The notes: a model not told the origin generated them from the letters alone. A DNA stretch of 64,000 nucleotides from Dastarcus helophoroides (GCA_028583605.1 CM053326.1:16758046-16822045); one strand, 5' to 3'; numbered from the stretch's first letter, positions 43,600 through 54,987 are shown. Made by a program: numbers and translations.

Positions 43600-44229
43600 T
43601 TACACTTAAAACTCTTTTAATTATCCTGCACGTTTCAAGTAAAACAGATTTTTGGATTGCGGTTGCAATGCTCGCGTCTAATAACCTGACTTTTTCCAGA
43701 TGCTTCAAGAAGTTTTTACTGCTGATAGGAAAGTTGAAATTATTGCTACTGTTTCAGGTTGTGTAATTTTTGACCTTTTCACCTAGTTCCAAATACTTCT
43801 TTACTTTTGTTCTTTCCTTCTATTCTAGGTTATGGTCACTGGAATGAGCTGCATCTATGAAGTATGCTGCTTTCTCAGTTTTATCTGCTGTGAGGTTGTG
43901 CCTTTGTTTATAGTCCGTGGGAGCAAGGGTAGTGCGTCCTTATATAAGATGTTTGATGGTTTCTAAATATCTTCCTTACATTCTGCATTTCTCATCCGCG
44001 TTAAGTTGTTTTTCAATATAATTTTTATAGTTACGAGTAGCAACCATCTTGTATTGCCAAATTCTTCGGTTTCCGAAAATAATACATTTTCCAAGCCCTG
44101 CTGTCGAAAGCTCTATGTTTGCATTTGAGAGTTTTTGAGGGTATTTACCATGCAGCGGTTTGATGATTCAGACCTCTTCACTCTCATTCAATGTTGGTAT
44201 TGCTCTCAAATCTCGCCCGCAGATTTTGA
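43600..44229 (-). pseudogene. R4/Dong-like element, C-terminal (zinc knuckle) fragment
   Basis: On the minus strand the order IPTLNESEEV, KPLHGKYPQ, MVATRNYKNYIEKQ, DEKCRM, ETIKHLI, LAPTDYKQRHNLTA and HNLE-KERTKVKKYLELG matches the endonuclease half of the R4/Dong-like copies at 51758 and 55277. The second zinc-knuckle Cys codon is a stop, the H-x4-C end is lost and several frame changes are present. It abuts a Jockey copy of opposite orientation at about 44230. Confidence 0.75.
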
Positions 44230-44705
44230 GTGACGAGTGTTTATCTAGTGTTTATATTGTTCCGTGTATCACAGTCAACATGTGATGCGCTGGACATGGG
44301 TAAACAGCAGGATGTTGTGTATACGGACCTCTCTAAGGGCTTTGACTGCATCAACCATGCCATTCTTCTGGAAAAATTGCCATCATTCGGATTTTCAATG
44401 CGACTGACCCAATTAATTTCTTGATACCTGCATAATAGAACCAGTTACATTACAATTATTGGCAAATAATCTCATACGTACGACAATATTTCTGGCGTGC
44501 CCCAGGGATCTAATTTGAGGCCCCTGTTGTTTTTAATTTATGTAAACGATATATCACGTGAAATAGAACATTTTTTATTTCTTCTATTTGCAGATAATTT
44601 GGAGATCTATAGCTTGGTTAGGTCAATATTAGATTGTGAGCAACTTCAAACTAATATTGACAATGTCCAGAGATGGTGCAAGGCCAACTACCTATCTGTT
44701 AATAT
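44230..44705 (+). pseudogene. Jockey-like reverse transcriptase (left part of a copy split by a solo LTR)
   Basis: DVVYTDLSKGFDCINHAILL carries the first catalytic Asp region, GVPQGSNLRPLLFLIYVND is the RT motif before the catalytic box, and LLFADNLEIYS has F-A-D-N where Y-A-D-D is expected, so the second Asp is lost. DNVQRWCKANYLSVNI follows, and the sequence is cut at 44705 and continues at 46220. Confidence 0.85.
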
Positions 44706-46219
44706 TGTTACGGTTTAAATTTTCAGTAGAGATAGTGATTGTGGCTAGGCCACCAAACATACAGCTGTTAGTTTTGCAAGTGCTGGCATATCTTCTGTCA
44801 GTCTTGGTCTGGGGGAAATCGGCCATCTTCTCTCTTGTCGTTCACTTGGGTGTCATCCTTCAAAAGGTGCAGTTGCGAGTTTATCCAAATGGATCCAGGG
44901 TGTCTTCCCCTTAAGGGATTTACTGTGACCCTTTTTCGGACCGTCTGGGGCTACTGTATTTCGTAGTGTTACTGTGTCGGAACTAAAGCCTTAGATGGTT
45001 CCGGTTTTTCCCGAATAAGCAGGGAGGTGCTCCCCAAGCAAGCGGCAGAGCCGACCAATAATCAAGGTATGAGCATATGCCCCTCAACCCTCGGTATTTG
45101 GAGGGTTAATCCTATTTTCTTAATCTTTATAGGCTTTTTCGGTTGGGGTCCTTGTCAGTTTCATTTTGAGATCCTTGCCATCTTTATTTTGGATTCATTT
45201 CTGATCTCCCAATCACGACCTGTATAGTGACACGAGGGGTTCCAAAGGAGTAGTCACCGTCTCGTGGAAATGTCCAAGTATGGGCCTCGAAGACTTTGGT
45301 GAAGTGAGTTCTTGTGAACCTGCTCAGTGGCCGCACGAAGTACAAGCATCCATGTCGACCTGGGACCCTTCGCGACGATCACTTAAGTACCCCTTTTTCA
45401 TATTATTACTTGGGAATTGTCTCAGCTTAGCTGGAACCGTATATGTGTCAGTTATTTGGATTTTACCTAAATTATAGTACGATGTTATGTGATAATTACC
45501 TACAGCCCCTTTTTCGTTCCTTTACTTAGCATTTGCTGGTGGGCTGTTAATATTTGTATTCATGAATCGAGTATGTTAAATATATTTCAAAGATAAAGTT
45601 CACCAGCTTTTGTAAAAAAAAAATGTACAGAACAAAGTGCGCACTTTCTTTCACATAAATAGTGTCAATAATTTTTAACCTAACATCGAAATTGTTAATT
45701 TTTAAAAAGGTGCAATACACTTGAACTTATTCTGCCTTTGAAATACTTTGTTTTATTGGTTCTAAGAATTATTTTTCCTGTCTGTCTAAATTGTAAGGTT
45801 AAAACATAGACGGCAACACTCTCAACAAGGTAGGTCACAGAGATAGAGTGGCAACAAGACGCGCCGCTACCAAGAACTACGCCATCTAGGAGTGAGTTGT
45901 CTAAGTTCCGTTTTAGGTATATTTTGGTAATTTTTCTACATCTCCGTTAGGTAAATTGCGTGATTCAAAATCACCTGGCGCTCCTTTTTGGTATTTTTTA
46001 GCCGTCGTGCCGCGCAATTAACAAATTTGATTCTATTTAAGCGGAATCTTGGACTTAGAAATATTTTCACTCCTGAGTTCCGGACTTGCTCTTTCCCCAG
46101 CGCTAGTCAGCGATAGTAAAGGAAATTATTTCATAGATTGATAGTGGCACTTAAAAGAATTTCTCGGACATCATAAATACTAAGCCACAACTCCTTCACT
46201 GGGGAAAAATTCGGTAACA
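44706..46219. repeat. 1.5-kb solo LTR with ATAT duplication
   Basis: Begins TGTTACGGTTTAAATTTTC and ends AAAATTCGGTAACA, and is flanked by ATAT at 44702-44705 and 46220-46223. Removing it joins the two halves of the Jockey reading order (LSVNI / DKCCVVSYT). TGTTAC...GTAACA ends with a 4-bp duplication are those of a Gypsy-type LTR. The interior has a GC-richer section (44720-45420) and an AT-rich second half, and no coding. It is unrelated in sequence to the 375-bp Gypsy LTR apart from its ends. The strand is unknown. Confidence 0.75.
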
Positions 46220-47130
46220 ATATTGACAAGTGTTGTGTAGTTTCATATACTAAACGTGCAGCTAGCCTTAGTTACTTATATTCCACAAATGGTAATTTGT
46301 TGCCTAGAAGTAATTCAGTTAAGGACACTTTTGATGCGAAATTCAGTTTCCATGTTGCCAATGTGGTTTCATGTGCATCTAGAGTGCTAAGATTTGTTTA
46401 AAGAACAGCCAAGTATTTCAAGATTATAAATGCATTTAAACAGCTATATTATGCTTTGGTTAGGTCTCGGTTGGAATATTGCTCTCTAATATGATTTTCG
46501 ATCTACACCTACCAACAACTGATGTTTGATAAAATTAATCGCAGGTTCCTTAAATTCTTAACATTTAGATCTGAGGGAGTTTGGCCTGCTAGAGGAATAC
46601 CTCAATAATCCCTTTTGGAAAAATTTGATTTTTATTCTCTGCAAACAAAAAAATTGTTACCACTCTGATATTTTTTCATAAACTATGCAATAATATAATT
46701 GATTCCCTGTCACTCTCAAGTAGAATAAATTTTAAAGTACCAAGGCAGAGAGCAAGCTACAATACGGCTTTAGATGTTACAATGCCACGAAAAAATGTCG
46801 GTTGCAAATCACCTATGCATCTCATAGCAAAATACCTAAATTCTATACCCGGATTTTGTGATATCTAATCCAGCAATTTAATAACATTACGTTCCGCAGT
46901 TTTCAGTAATTCTGGATTACTAGAATAAGGTGCATCAAGTTGGATTATAGCGTCATTGTATGTTTGGGTATTAAAAATTTATTAATGTAAAGACAGATTA
47001 ATGCATGTAATTTTTAAGGTTGTTTGCTGAAATTTAAGTTTTATGTTACAAAAGTGTGTTTGATTTGTAATTCCTAATTTATATTTATACAGTAATTTAA
47101 ATTTATCTGTAATAGGTTTTCGTGTTATTT
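46220..47130 (+). pseudogene. Jockey-like reverse transcriptase C-terminus and 3' end (right part of the split copy)
   Basis: DKCCVVSYTKRAASLSYLY, DTFDAKFSFHVANVVSCAS, AFKQLYYALVRSRLEYCSL and FRSEGVWPARGIPQ match the post-catalytic part of Jockey proteins. Stops interrupt it from about 46400. From about 46900 the sequence is the AT-rich 3' end. Confidence 0.8.
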
Positions 47131-47690
47131 ATATTTTAATGATTATAATAATTTGTGTCTTGTTTTATATATTTGTTCACAGTTATTTGCTCTGTAATTG
47201 GAATTATTTTCGTTTGGGCAGGATAATAATAAATAAAGAAAAAATAAAATAGTGAGGTAACTATTTTGTGCACTAGGAAATGAGCAGCCCGCCTCATAAA
47301 ATATTTTTTGATGCCATTTACTAGTTTGACGTGCAAAAGTTTTATATTCAATAAACTCCTTCTTCCCAGATTACGTGGTAAATAAATTATTTCTGGACAC
47401 GCTCTTGGGTGAAGTTTCCGATGTTCAATTAGTTCTACCTTTAGAATTCTGCTTAACGCCTCTAGCCTTCGACCATTTAATGACTCCGAATAAATAGCTC
47501 GGCGAAGATATAACCCATGAATTTATATCTTTAATAGTACTCCTGTCATTTAACTCTGTCCTTATTATTTTCCTTGGCCGAATTCTCATATCATTTTCTA
47601 ACTTTCTCTTCGTATCCCTCTGACTTATAATAAGTCTTTGTTGATAGCCAACACGTTTATTATTACTGTTTTTCTTACCTCACTTTTTCT
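47131..47690 (-). pseudogene. R4/Dong-like fragment (thumb region)
   Basis: Minus-strand remnants RVGYQQRLIISQRDTKRKLE, RTELNDRSTIKDINSWVIS and YLFGVIKWSKA match the YKYLGYQQ...SFGVI-W section of neighbouring copies, ending in NIKLLHVKLVNGIKKYF. The upstream boundary near 47670 falls in AATAATAA, a short TAA tract. Confidence 0.65.
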
Positions 47691-50600
47691 TCTCTAGTGG
47701 TTTTTGTACTTTTACCGGCAGCATGCTATGCTTCTAAGGTAAAAATATTTTGATCAAATATGTGCTGTTTTAAGCAATGCTGTATTTTGCAGCATGATAT
47801 TATTCTATTATAATTTGTCTGAAATAGTCCCTTTTAATTTTTCTTTTAATTTCCTTTTCTTGTTTTACATCCCTTTCTACGATTTTAAGGTATTTATAAG
47901 CTTCTTCTTGTCCTAATTCTTTTATCTGTGCGTCTTCATCTAACTGTATATTTTCGGTTATTTTTGGCTTTCCCTGGACAAACGTACGAATGTCATCACT
48001 GAATTCCTTAACCACTTTAAGTTGTTTTCCTAATTCTTTATCATTTTTAGCTATTAGTTTTAAGTCATCTACATATAAACAGATGACTTATCCTACTATC
48101 TTGGTAACCTGTATGGGAGTTATGCAGTAAGAACGCAAGAGAAACTGGGGCCATATAAAACGGTAAGGGTGAAAAGGAGTCACCTTGAAAGATTCCTGGC
48201 CTTATGCTTATGTTCTTAATTTTTACCTGTTTACTTTTAGATTTAGGCTAAGCTCTGTCTTTCACTGTTTGATTGTTTTTCTTAAAAACTCAATTGGGAT
48301 ATCTGATATTTTATATAATTGTCTCTAATACTATTATAGAAACTACACATTCTATGACTAAAAATTGTGTTAGGACAAATGTCATTCCAGCACCCGTTCA
48401 GAATATTTGTAATTCTACACACCATTGAGAATATTAATATTCTAGCACGGCTTTCGACGAATCAGAAGCGCTTTAGGTTTATTTAACGCGGGCTATCAAG
48501 TAATTTGTTTTTGTTGCGATGGTTACATGTAACAATTAAAGTATTGATTAAAAGCCTCGCCTTTCAAATTTGTAGTCTATTTTTAAGATTTTTATGAACA
48601 TTTAGGGGTTTTTCTATACTCTTGTTAGAGAAAGTATAGTCTACAACACGTTTAAAATGGCATATTCCACACTCGCGAAACCGTCCTGCGGCTCGAGATA
48701 CAAACTTTTCGCTCGTGTGGAATATGCGCCATTCCACAACTTGTTGTAAAATATACTATTAATCCTTCCACTAATCAGCTGTTTGGTATGTTTGGTATCG
48801 ATCCAGACTACGCTCATGTTTCTCTGTTTTTGTTTACAATGTTTCAAAAGAACCTTGCTTAGCATTGGATGCTCGTTAGTTCTAAAGGAGTTACTGGTGC
48901 ATCCTTTTTATTCTGGTGCAAATAGCGCGATTGTCGTTAGATGGGTCTGCAATCTATGTGTAAGTGTGCTTATTAGGTTTTTATACATTGCATTTAAACA
49001 TGTGATAGGCATGTAATTTTTTGCCAGTATCGTGTCTTTATTTTTAGGTAGCCGATATGTGCATCCTTTCGCCAACCATTCTGATGGATTTTCGTCACCT
49101 GTCATTATTCCAATTATAGCATCTAGCAAGATAGATATGAACTGAGGTAATCTTTTTTAAACATTAATTTTGTATACTATCTGGATCAGGCATTTTCCAA
49201 TTAGCTGCTCTATCTAGTGCAATGTTTCCTTCTTTTTCTGATATACTTTTTCTGCTCATTTGCGGTACATCACTCAGTTCACTTTTTATATTTTGTATTC
49301 ATTTGGCATCTTTATTATGATTATTTTCTACTTCCCATATTTCATTCCAAAATTTGCTGACTTCTTCGGGAGGTATTGATTTATTCTTTTCCTGCATTTT
49401 TCTCTATAGAAGCAGGCAGGGTTTTCTGTAAACATTTTATTTTCTCAATAGCTGTTTATTCTTTTTGTATACCTTTTAGTCTTTGCGCTTTTGCATGTAG
49501 TTTTTGTTTTACTTTTTGATAAGAGCCATAAGTTCGTTATCTGTTCTTATCTTATGTTTATTATATAGTAAATGCTTAACGGCGATCATTCTATCATTTT
49601 TAACTCCTTTCTTTATCTTGACTAATTGTAAGATTTCTTATATAATGACAGCTTTATTTCTTTGTATGCGTTTGTTCCAAGGCTGTTCTAGAAACTCCTT
49701 TGTTTTTTGGTGTTTTGATTTTGTATAATTGTTTCCACAATTACTGGAGCAGCAGAATAAATAATTTTATTTATATATGTCAGGTTTATTTCATTTGGCA
49801 TCTATTTTTAGTATCTCTTTAATCTCGGTGTTTATTTTATCTATTAGAAGCTTCGTAGCTGTTGCTTTTGCTATATTTTGTATTAATATTCTGGTATCTA
49901 AGGTCTTACTATTTAGAAGTTCTATATTTTGATTTTGGTACTTTCTGTATTTTATTTTTCTTTTCTTTTCTTTTTTTCTTGCGGTTGTTCTAGGTGTTGT
50001 ATGCTTTGTTATCTATCCATTGGGTGGCATTTTGCGTCACCTTACTCAGGTATCACTATGAAACCTTTTTTACTGCAATGTTCTTGATGTACCTGTCTAC
50101 GCTATTTTTGATGTCTAATTTTTATTTAGTTAATTTGCCTTAATTTTCAATAAATCTTCTTTGAGTTGTCAATGAGTTTGCATTTATTCTTGGTCTGATA
50201 CGTAACGTAACTTAATGATTCTCACCCCTTCAAATCTCATAGACGTCTCTGATGTTATTCATCCCAGTCCTTGCTTTATTAAAATAATAGCACCACATTA
50301 TCTCTATATATTCTCCACTTTATTCTCTCGGTTTCTCATTGTACTTGGGTGTTCGTTTTTAGTCCAGAAGGGCCAGGTTGAGTTTATACTCCTCTGGTAT
50401 TCTCCTGCAACTTTAGGTCGGAACATTGTTCGATTGTTCGGCTCTTATTTCTTCAGGATGGCCGACTATAGTCCGCCTGCTCAACAAATGGTCACTGCTG
50501 GTCCGTCGACTATCACCTTCAGCGGCAGCTCCAAAGGTTCCCTACCGTTCCCCAGGCAACGGTTCTTTACTACTCTGACTTCTTGTCTTCACCATCATAA

Positions 50601-50734
50601 TAGTGGAGTGCCGGATTTTGTTCTACGGGAAGTATTTTATTTTCTTCCTACCCTCTGGTTTAAGCAGCGGGCTTTCCCTTATTGACAAAGGGACCCGCAC
50701 GATAGAGGACCCGGCAATTGGCAAGATACTGCTC
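47691..50734 (-). pseudogene. R4/Dong-like element with reverse transcriptase and 5' region, decayed
   Basis: Read leftwards from about 50734. The 5' region has a stable stem (GCGGG...CCCGC around TCCCTT/AAGGGA) and an N-terminal start-like MMVKTRSQSS (about 50600). The RT begins at 49129 with NPSEWLAKGCTYRLPKN, AKNYMPITCLNAMYKNLIS and, after interruption, MSVVWIDTKHTK, where the F-D of the first catalytic motif is lost. Further on are RPGIFQGDSFSPL and YVDDLKLIAKNDKEL (about 48060-48085, catalytic box intact), ending with VKEFSDDIRT and YKYLKIVERD (47800-48015). The endonuclease half is missing. A small palindromic MITE-like insertion lies within the RT (48390-48780). Confidence 0.75.
48390..48780. 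mobile_element. Small palindromic MITE-like insertion in the R4/Dong-like copy
   Basis: The core is a diverged inverted repeat: TACAACACGTTTAAAATGGC with GCATATTCCACACTCGCGAA (about 48641-48680) pairs with TTCGCTCGTGTGGAATATGC and CAACTTGTTGTAAAATATAC (48708-48757). The left limit is uncertain (about 48390). RT coding is absent between about 48350 and 48780 and present on either side. Confidence 0.55.
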
Positions 50735-51409
50735 ATCTACTGCGAGTTTAGATTTAGAAACGCCCGGACTATTGTACAAGTATTGAGTATTACTGCTTTC
50801 TGAAGTTGGATGTATATGCTGCCAGGTAGCTCTAGTTGTCCTTGACTGGCTAAGAGCTGCTTAGGTATTACTCCTGTGATTGATATTATTATTGGTATTA
50901 TATGAACCACATAGATTTAATCTCATTCGCTAGCTGTTGATATTTGGCTGTCTTCTCTGTATAGGCTTTCAGGAGGTTAAGTGTGTTTGGAACTGCAATA
51001 TCTACTAGGTACGTGATAGCTGTGGCCTTAGCTGTAAGAATGATATCAGGTCGGTTACATGATATGGTCTTATCCGTTAGTACGGTGCGGTTCCAATACA
51101 TTTTAAAAATTTTATTTTCCAGGACATTCTCTGGATTATATTTATAGTAGGGTGAGCTATCTTCTTTCAGCTTGTACATGTTGACTATTGTCTGATGGAT
51201 AACTTTTGCCACTTGAACGTGTCTTGTAAGATATTCAATAGCAGCTAGAGTTTTACAACATCCAGTAATATGCTGGATGGTTTCAGTTCCTACATTTGTC
51301 ATCATGTAGGGGTTCTTTAAGGATGTATTTTCTGTAATTTTTGGTGTTTATTACTTGATCCTAAATAGCGATTATAAACCCTTCAGTTTCAGCAAATATG
51401 TTCGTATTC
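50735..51409 (-). pseudogene. R4/Dong-like element, 5'-truncated endonuclease half
   Basis: Begins on the right at ETEGFIIAI (about 51385), directly against the (TTA)n tract. DQVINTKNYRKYI then leads to a zinc knuckle disrupted by a frameshift: the first two Cys codons lie in another frame from ETIQHITGC. YYKYNPENVLEN, CNRPDIILTA (the PD of the endonuclease), ITYLVDIAVPN and EKTAKYQQLA follow. A frame change near 50890 leads to QKAVILNTCTIVRAFLN, the usual C-terminus. 5' truncation with TAA repeat at the junction is typical of incomplete target-primed insertion. Confidence 0.8.
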
Positions 51410-51560
<151 letters not shown>

Positions 51561-51757
51561 GTCTTGTTTCTCAGCCTTTTGCTGGTATTCATTTAACCAT
51601 CCCAAGTATACTTAAATACTACAGGGGTAGGTCTGTATCTTAGTTTGTGCTTAAAAACTTTCTTACAATGCGACAGGTATTCAATATAACAGCCTTTTGG
51701 ATATCAACGTATGTGTTCTTATGTAGTCCTAGTGTATCTATGCCCTTATGAAGGTTT

Positions 51758-53035
51758 TTAGGAATAAGTCCAGTTGTCGACACCACTACTCATCATTTCT
51801 ACTCTGTTAGAGTGCCAGATTTGTCCCATTTCTAATGCTAATTCTGCATACTTGTCTTTTTTTTCCTGGTATTTTTCCATTAAATTGTTATTGTTTGGAA
51901 TAGTTACATCGACCAGTTGTATATTTTTCTTCTTTTTATTCATTACTACGATGTCTGGTCGATTGTTCATTACTCTTCTGTCGGTGATAATTGTTCGGTC
52001 GTAATAAAGTTTAAAAGATTCGTTTTCAAGTACCGCTTGTGGCTCGTATTTATAGTATGGCGTGTACGTGTTGTGGAATCCGTATTTAATGGCCAATTTT
52101 TGGTGGATGATATTACACACTTGATTATGTCTAAGTAAATAATCCGTATTAGCCAGATGAGAGCAGCCAGATGTAATGTGCTGGACTGTTTCAGATTTTT
52201 GCTTGCATTTTCTGCATAAGTCTGAGTTGGTATCTTTTTCTTTAATAATAAATTTCTTGTAATTATTGGTGCTTATGACCTGGTCCTGTATGGCAATCAT
52301 GAATCCGTCAGTTTCAGGTAGTAGTTTGCCATCACTGAGCCATCTGTTTGACGCTTCCTTATCTATGTGTGGCTGGTTTACGTCGTAATAGTGTCGCCCA
52401 TGGAGTTCTTTACTTGCCCATTGTTGCAGTTTTTCACTATCGGAGATTACTGTCAAATCACCTCTTTTGTCAGCAAGATTCAAAGTGGAGCAGTTTTTGT
52501 CAGCTAATTTAATTGTGGCATGAAAGTTACTTGTTAAGGATTTACTGCAGAAGAATTTTCTTAATTTATTGATCTGGCTGTTGTGAAGGTTAAGCATATC
52601 GATAAGGGCTCGACCTCCTTGCTTTCTAGGGAGAGTAATTCTGATCGTGGATGACTTTGGGTGATGGTCTTTAAATTTAGTCATTAAAGTGCGCGTTTGC
52701 CTTTCGATGTTTTCCAAATCAGTTTTCGTCCACTTGATAATTCCAAAAGAATATGTAAGAACTGGGATGGCGTATGTGTTAATTCCTGTGATCAGGTTTA
52801 CTGAGTTTAGTTGAGTTTTGAGTAGCAGCTGAACTCGCTGGAAAAATTGCTTTCTGATCCTTTCCTTTGCCTGTTTCTGTTCTAATAAGCGCGCTTGCTG
52901 AAATCCCAGATATTTGTACGGTTTACCATGTTCCATCGCCTTTATAATTTCCCTATTGGAGAGTACAGCATCGCCGTTTATTAAATGATTTTTTTCAATA
53001 TTTAATATTTCGCACTTGTCCAGGCCAAAATCCAT
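51758..53035 (-). CDS. R4/Dong-like protein, RT thumb plus CCHC knuckle plus restriction-like endonuclease
   Basis: A 425-codon frame starting 22 codons after a stop (53100-53102) that separates it from the catalytic box LLYMDDIKL (about 53103-53130). Residues 1-130 are the RT thumb (YKYLGFQQARL, YSFGIIKWTKT), and the LPRKQGGRALIDML block follows. A zinc knuckle has C274, C277, H286 and C291. The PD-(D/E)xK-like nuclease has P360-D361, D376 in LVDVTIP, and K392/K393 in EKYQEKKDKY. In this family the nuclease nicks the target DNA and the RT primes from the nick. The final residues (GVDNWTYS) are not the usual end: the conserved IQKAVILNTC-RIVRKFL continues in another frame after about 51775, so a late frameshift removed the C-terminus. 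Otherwise the domain residues are intact, which implies the youngest copy in the stack. Confidence 0.85.
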   Translation of the reverse strand: MDFGLDKCEILNIEKNHLINGDAVLSNREIIKAMEHGKPYKYLGFQQARLLEQKQAKERIRKQFFQRVQLLLKTQLNSVNLITGINTYAIPVLTYSFGIIKWTKTDLENIERQTRTLMTKFKDHHPKSSTIRITLPRKQGGRALIDMLNLHNSQINKLRKFFCSKSLTSNFHATIKLADKNCSTLNLADKRGDLTVISDSEKLQQWASKELHGRHYYDVNQPHIDKEASNRWLSDGKLLPETDGFMIAIQDQVISTNNYKKFIIKEKDTNSDLCRKCKQKSETVQHITSGCSHLANTDYLLRHNQVCNIIHQKLAIKYGFHNTYTPYYKYEPQAVLENESFKLYYDRTIITDRRVMNNRPDIVVMNKKKKNIQLVDVTIPNNNNLMEKYQEKKDKYAELALEMGQIWHSNRVEMMSSGVDNWTYS

Positions 53036-53101
53036 ATGAATGTCTGTGGAGAATTCATGAGTGATATTAATAAGGCTGCGTATTTCTTTCTCATTTTCTG
53101 C

Positions 53102-53270
53102 CTAGAGTTTAATGTCATCCATGTAGAGGAGGTGTGATATTGTATGCCTGCCTCCTTTTAACTTGTATCCATATTTAGTACTGTTTAGCATTGTGGACAG
53201 CGGGTTGAGTGCCATGCAAAACCACAACGGACTTAAGGAATCTCCTTGAAATATGCCTCTTCGTATGCAG
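53102..53270 (-). pseudogene. R4/Dong-like RT palm fragment with intact YMDD
   Basis: GIFQGDSLSPLWFCMALNPL, GYKLKGGRHTISHLL and YMDDIKL, then a TAG stop at 53102 where related copies continue with Y-A or F-A. The frame upstream runs into the (TTA)n tract at 53278, so the first catalytic Asp region is not part of this copy. Confidence 0.8.
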
Positions 53271-53277
53271 ATCTCTC

Positions 53278-53312
<35 letters not shown>

Positions 53313-53330
53313 ATTATTATTATTATTATT
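53278..53330. repeat. (TTA)n microsatellite
   Basis: About 17 TTA repeats with one TTAATA interruption, at the junction between two R4/Dong-like copies. Confidence 0.95.
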
Positions 53331-54941
53331 GAAGTAATGTGTGCTGGTTTCGACACTCTTTGTCTCCGACCACAAAGAGCATTTGACCGGCGTAATGTAT
53401 CCCAATAGTCCTCTCCCCACAACCGTGAGGTAAGAGAACTACTGGGTCCGCAATTCGTGCATTCTGAGTAAACGTAACGACCCGAGTATAACAGCCTTCT
53501 GCATGTTGGCGGCTAATGTGTCTGCCTTCTCACTGCAGGCCGGTATGATTTTAAGTTGAGTGAGCAACGAAGGTAGCATACCCCCTAAAGTCCCTATTAT
53601 CAAAACCACGAGTCTTATGGAATAGCCCGGGTATAGCCTGCGAAGTTCAGATAGGAGATCCTGATATTTAGTTTGCTTTTCTTCCTCCTTACGGGCAATG
53701 TATCCTTCAGCGGGAGCCGAGAACTCGACCATGTACATTGCTTTGATTTCGTGATCTTGGAGGACAAGATCCGGTTTATTGGCTCGTAAATGCCCCACCG
53801 TATCGAACGAAAAGTTCCAAAAAATACGGTACCTTCCGTTCTCTATCACGGCCTCGATATCTTTCGGCGAATAGGGCAACCCTGGTGCCTCATCTATTTC
53901 GTAATGGTGCCGTAGGTAAAAATACAGCACACTTAGTGCCGCGTTATGGCGGCGGATATAGGCGGAGACTGCATACGCACAACAAGATGAAAGCAGATGC
54001 GTCAATGTCTCCGATGCATTATGGCATGCCCTACAGTGTGTGTTAGGGACCTCTATACCCAAGACATGGGTGATAGACAAGGGTGTTAATAACGCCATCT
54101 TGGCAGGCCATCACAAAGCCTTTGGTCTCAGATTTGAGCCCACTTGACCTCAGAAAGCGGAAAGTCAAATCTCTAGATAACCCCACGTTTTCCATGGTTC
54201 TGTAAAAGTTGCCATGCATGGGTTTATCTCGATATTGCTGCAGTAGCTTGTTCAGTTCTGCAGCATTGATGTGGGCTTTTAGATGACTAGGAACCAACTC
54301 TGTAATGGAGTTGTTGTTTCGTCGGCTGCAATCAAATTCGAGACGTAGCTCTGTGGCGGCCCATCCTGCTGCCCTAAATAAAAACGCCCCATCTCCTGCA
54401 CGTTCGTGGTCGCGAACCATACGCAAAAGAGGATCCGAACTTCTGATAACCTTGCAAGCCATATCTAGGGTGATCCTGTTGTGAAGACGCTCCAAGCTCA
54501 AGAGTCCACGGCCTCCTTGGTGTCTTGGAATATAAATCCGTAGAACGGACGATTTAGGATGTAAACTTTGACTTAAATTCATTCTCTTGCGGGTCTTTAC
54601 ATCGAGTTTATGTAGCTCATTTTAAGTCCATTTTAAAACTCCAAAAGAGTATATTACTACTGGAAATGCAAGTATGTTTGTTGCAAGCACTTTCCAGACA
54701 GCTCTGAGGACCAAATCTGTCGGAGGCGTTGCAAATACTTGCATCGGAGAGACTCTTTAATCTGATTTACCTCCTGAACATGGCTCTGTGCCACACCCAA
54801 ATAGGTATAAGCCTCTCCGGCATCAAGATGTCGTAGGATGCTTCCATCGACAAGCTGCATTTCCTCAATGACCTCCCGGCTTCGTCCTCCCTTGAGGTGA
54901 ACCATTGCACAATTCTCTAACCAAAATTCCATACCGACATC
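53331..54941 (-). pseudogene. R4/Dong-like element of a distinct, more GC-rich subfamily, 5'-truncated
   Basis: Three frames read leftwards. The first (54657-54932) starts just after the RT catalytic box (GMEFWLENCAMVHLKGGRSR, AYTYLGVAQSH). The second (54043-54582) holds LRIYIPRHQGGRGLLSLERL and GLKSETKGFVMACQDGVI. The third (53439-54098) holds the zinc knuckle CRACHNASETLTHLLSSC, YRIFWNFSFDT, KPDLVLQDHEI (PD present) and MVEFSAPAEGYI, where relatives have VD-x-A-x-P. Codon composition is clearly more GC-rich than in the neighbours, and the protein is only distantly similar. The 3' region (53331-53438) ends at the (TTA)n tract. Frame changes fall near 54600-54656 and 54050-54090. Confidence 0.8.
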
Positions 54942-54987
54942 ATTATTGTTATTATTATTATTATTATTAATATTATTATTATTATTT
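54942..54987. repeat. (TTA)n microsatellite
   Basis: About 13 TTA repeats with two substitutions, between the GC-rich subfamily copy and the near-full-length copy. Confidence 0.93.

Larger units (their letters stand above)
51561..53277 (-). mobile_element. R4/Dong-like non-LTR retrotransposon, 5'-truncated, best-preserved copy
   Basis: Lies between the (TTA)n tracts 51410-51560 and 53278-53330. It contains the end of RT, the thumb, CCHC knuckle and restriction-like endonuclease, and a 3' region ending at GACATAATAA on the element strand. Truncation just upstream of IFQGDSLSPLWF leaves only the second half of the palm. Confidence 0.85.

Noticed and set aside
45027..45477. Two plus-strand ORFs of 65-66 codons in the GC-richer block
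   Set aside because: They lie within the 1.5-kb solo LTR. No protein-family features are visible.
50215..50803. Plus-strand ORF of 156 codons
   Set aside because: Lies antisense to the 5' region of an R4/Dong-like copy. F/L/S-rich with no motif.
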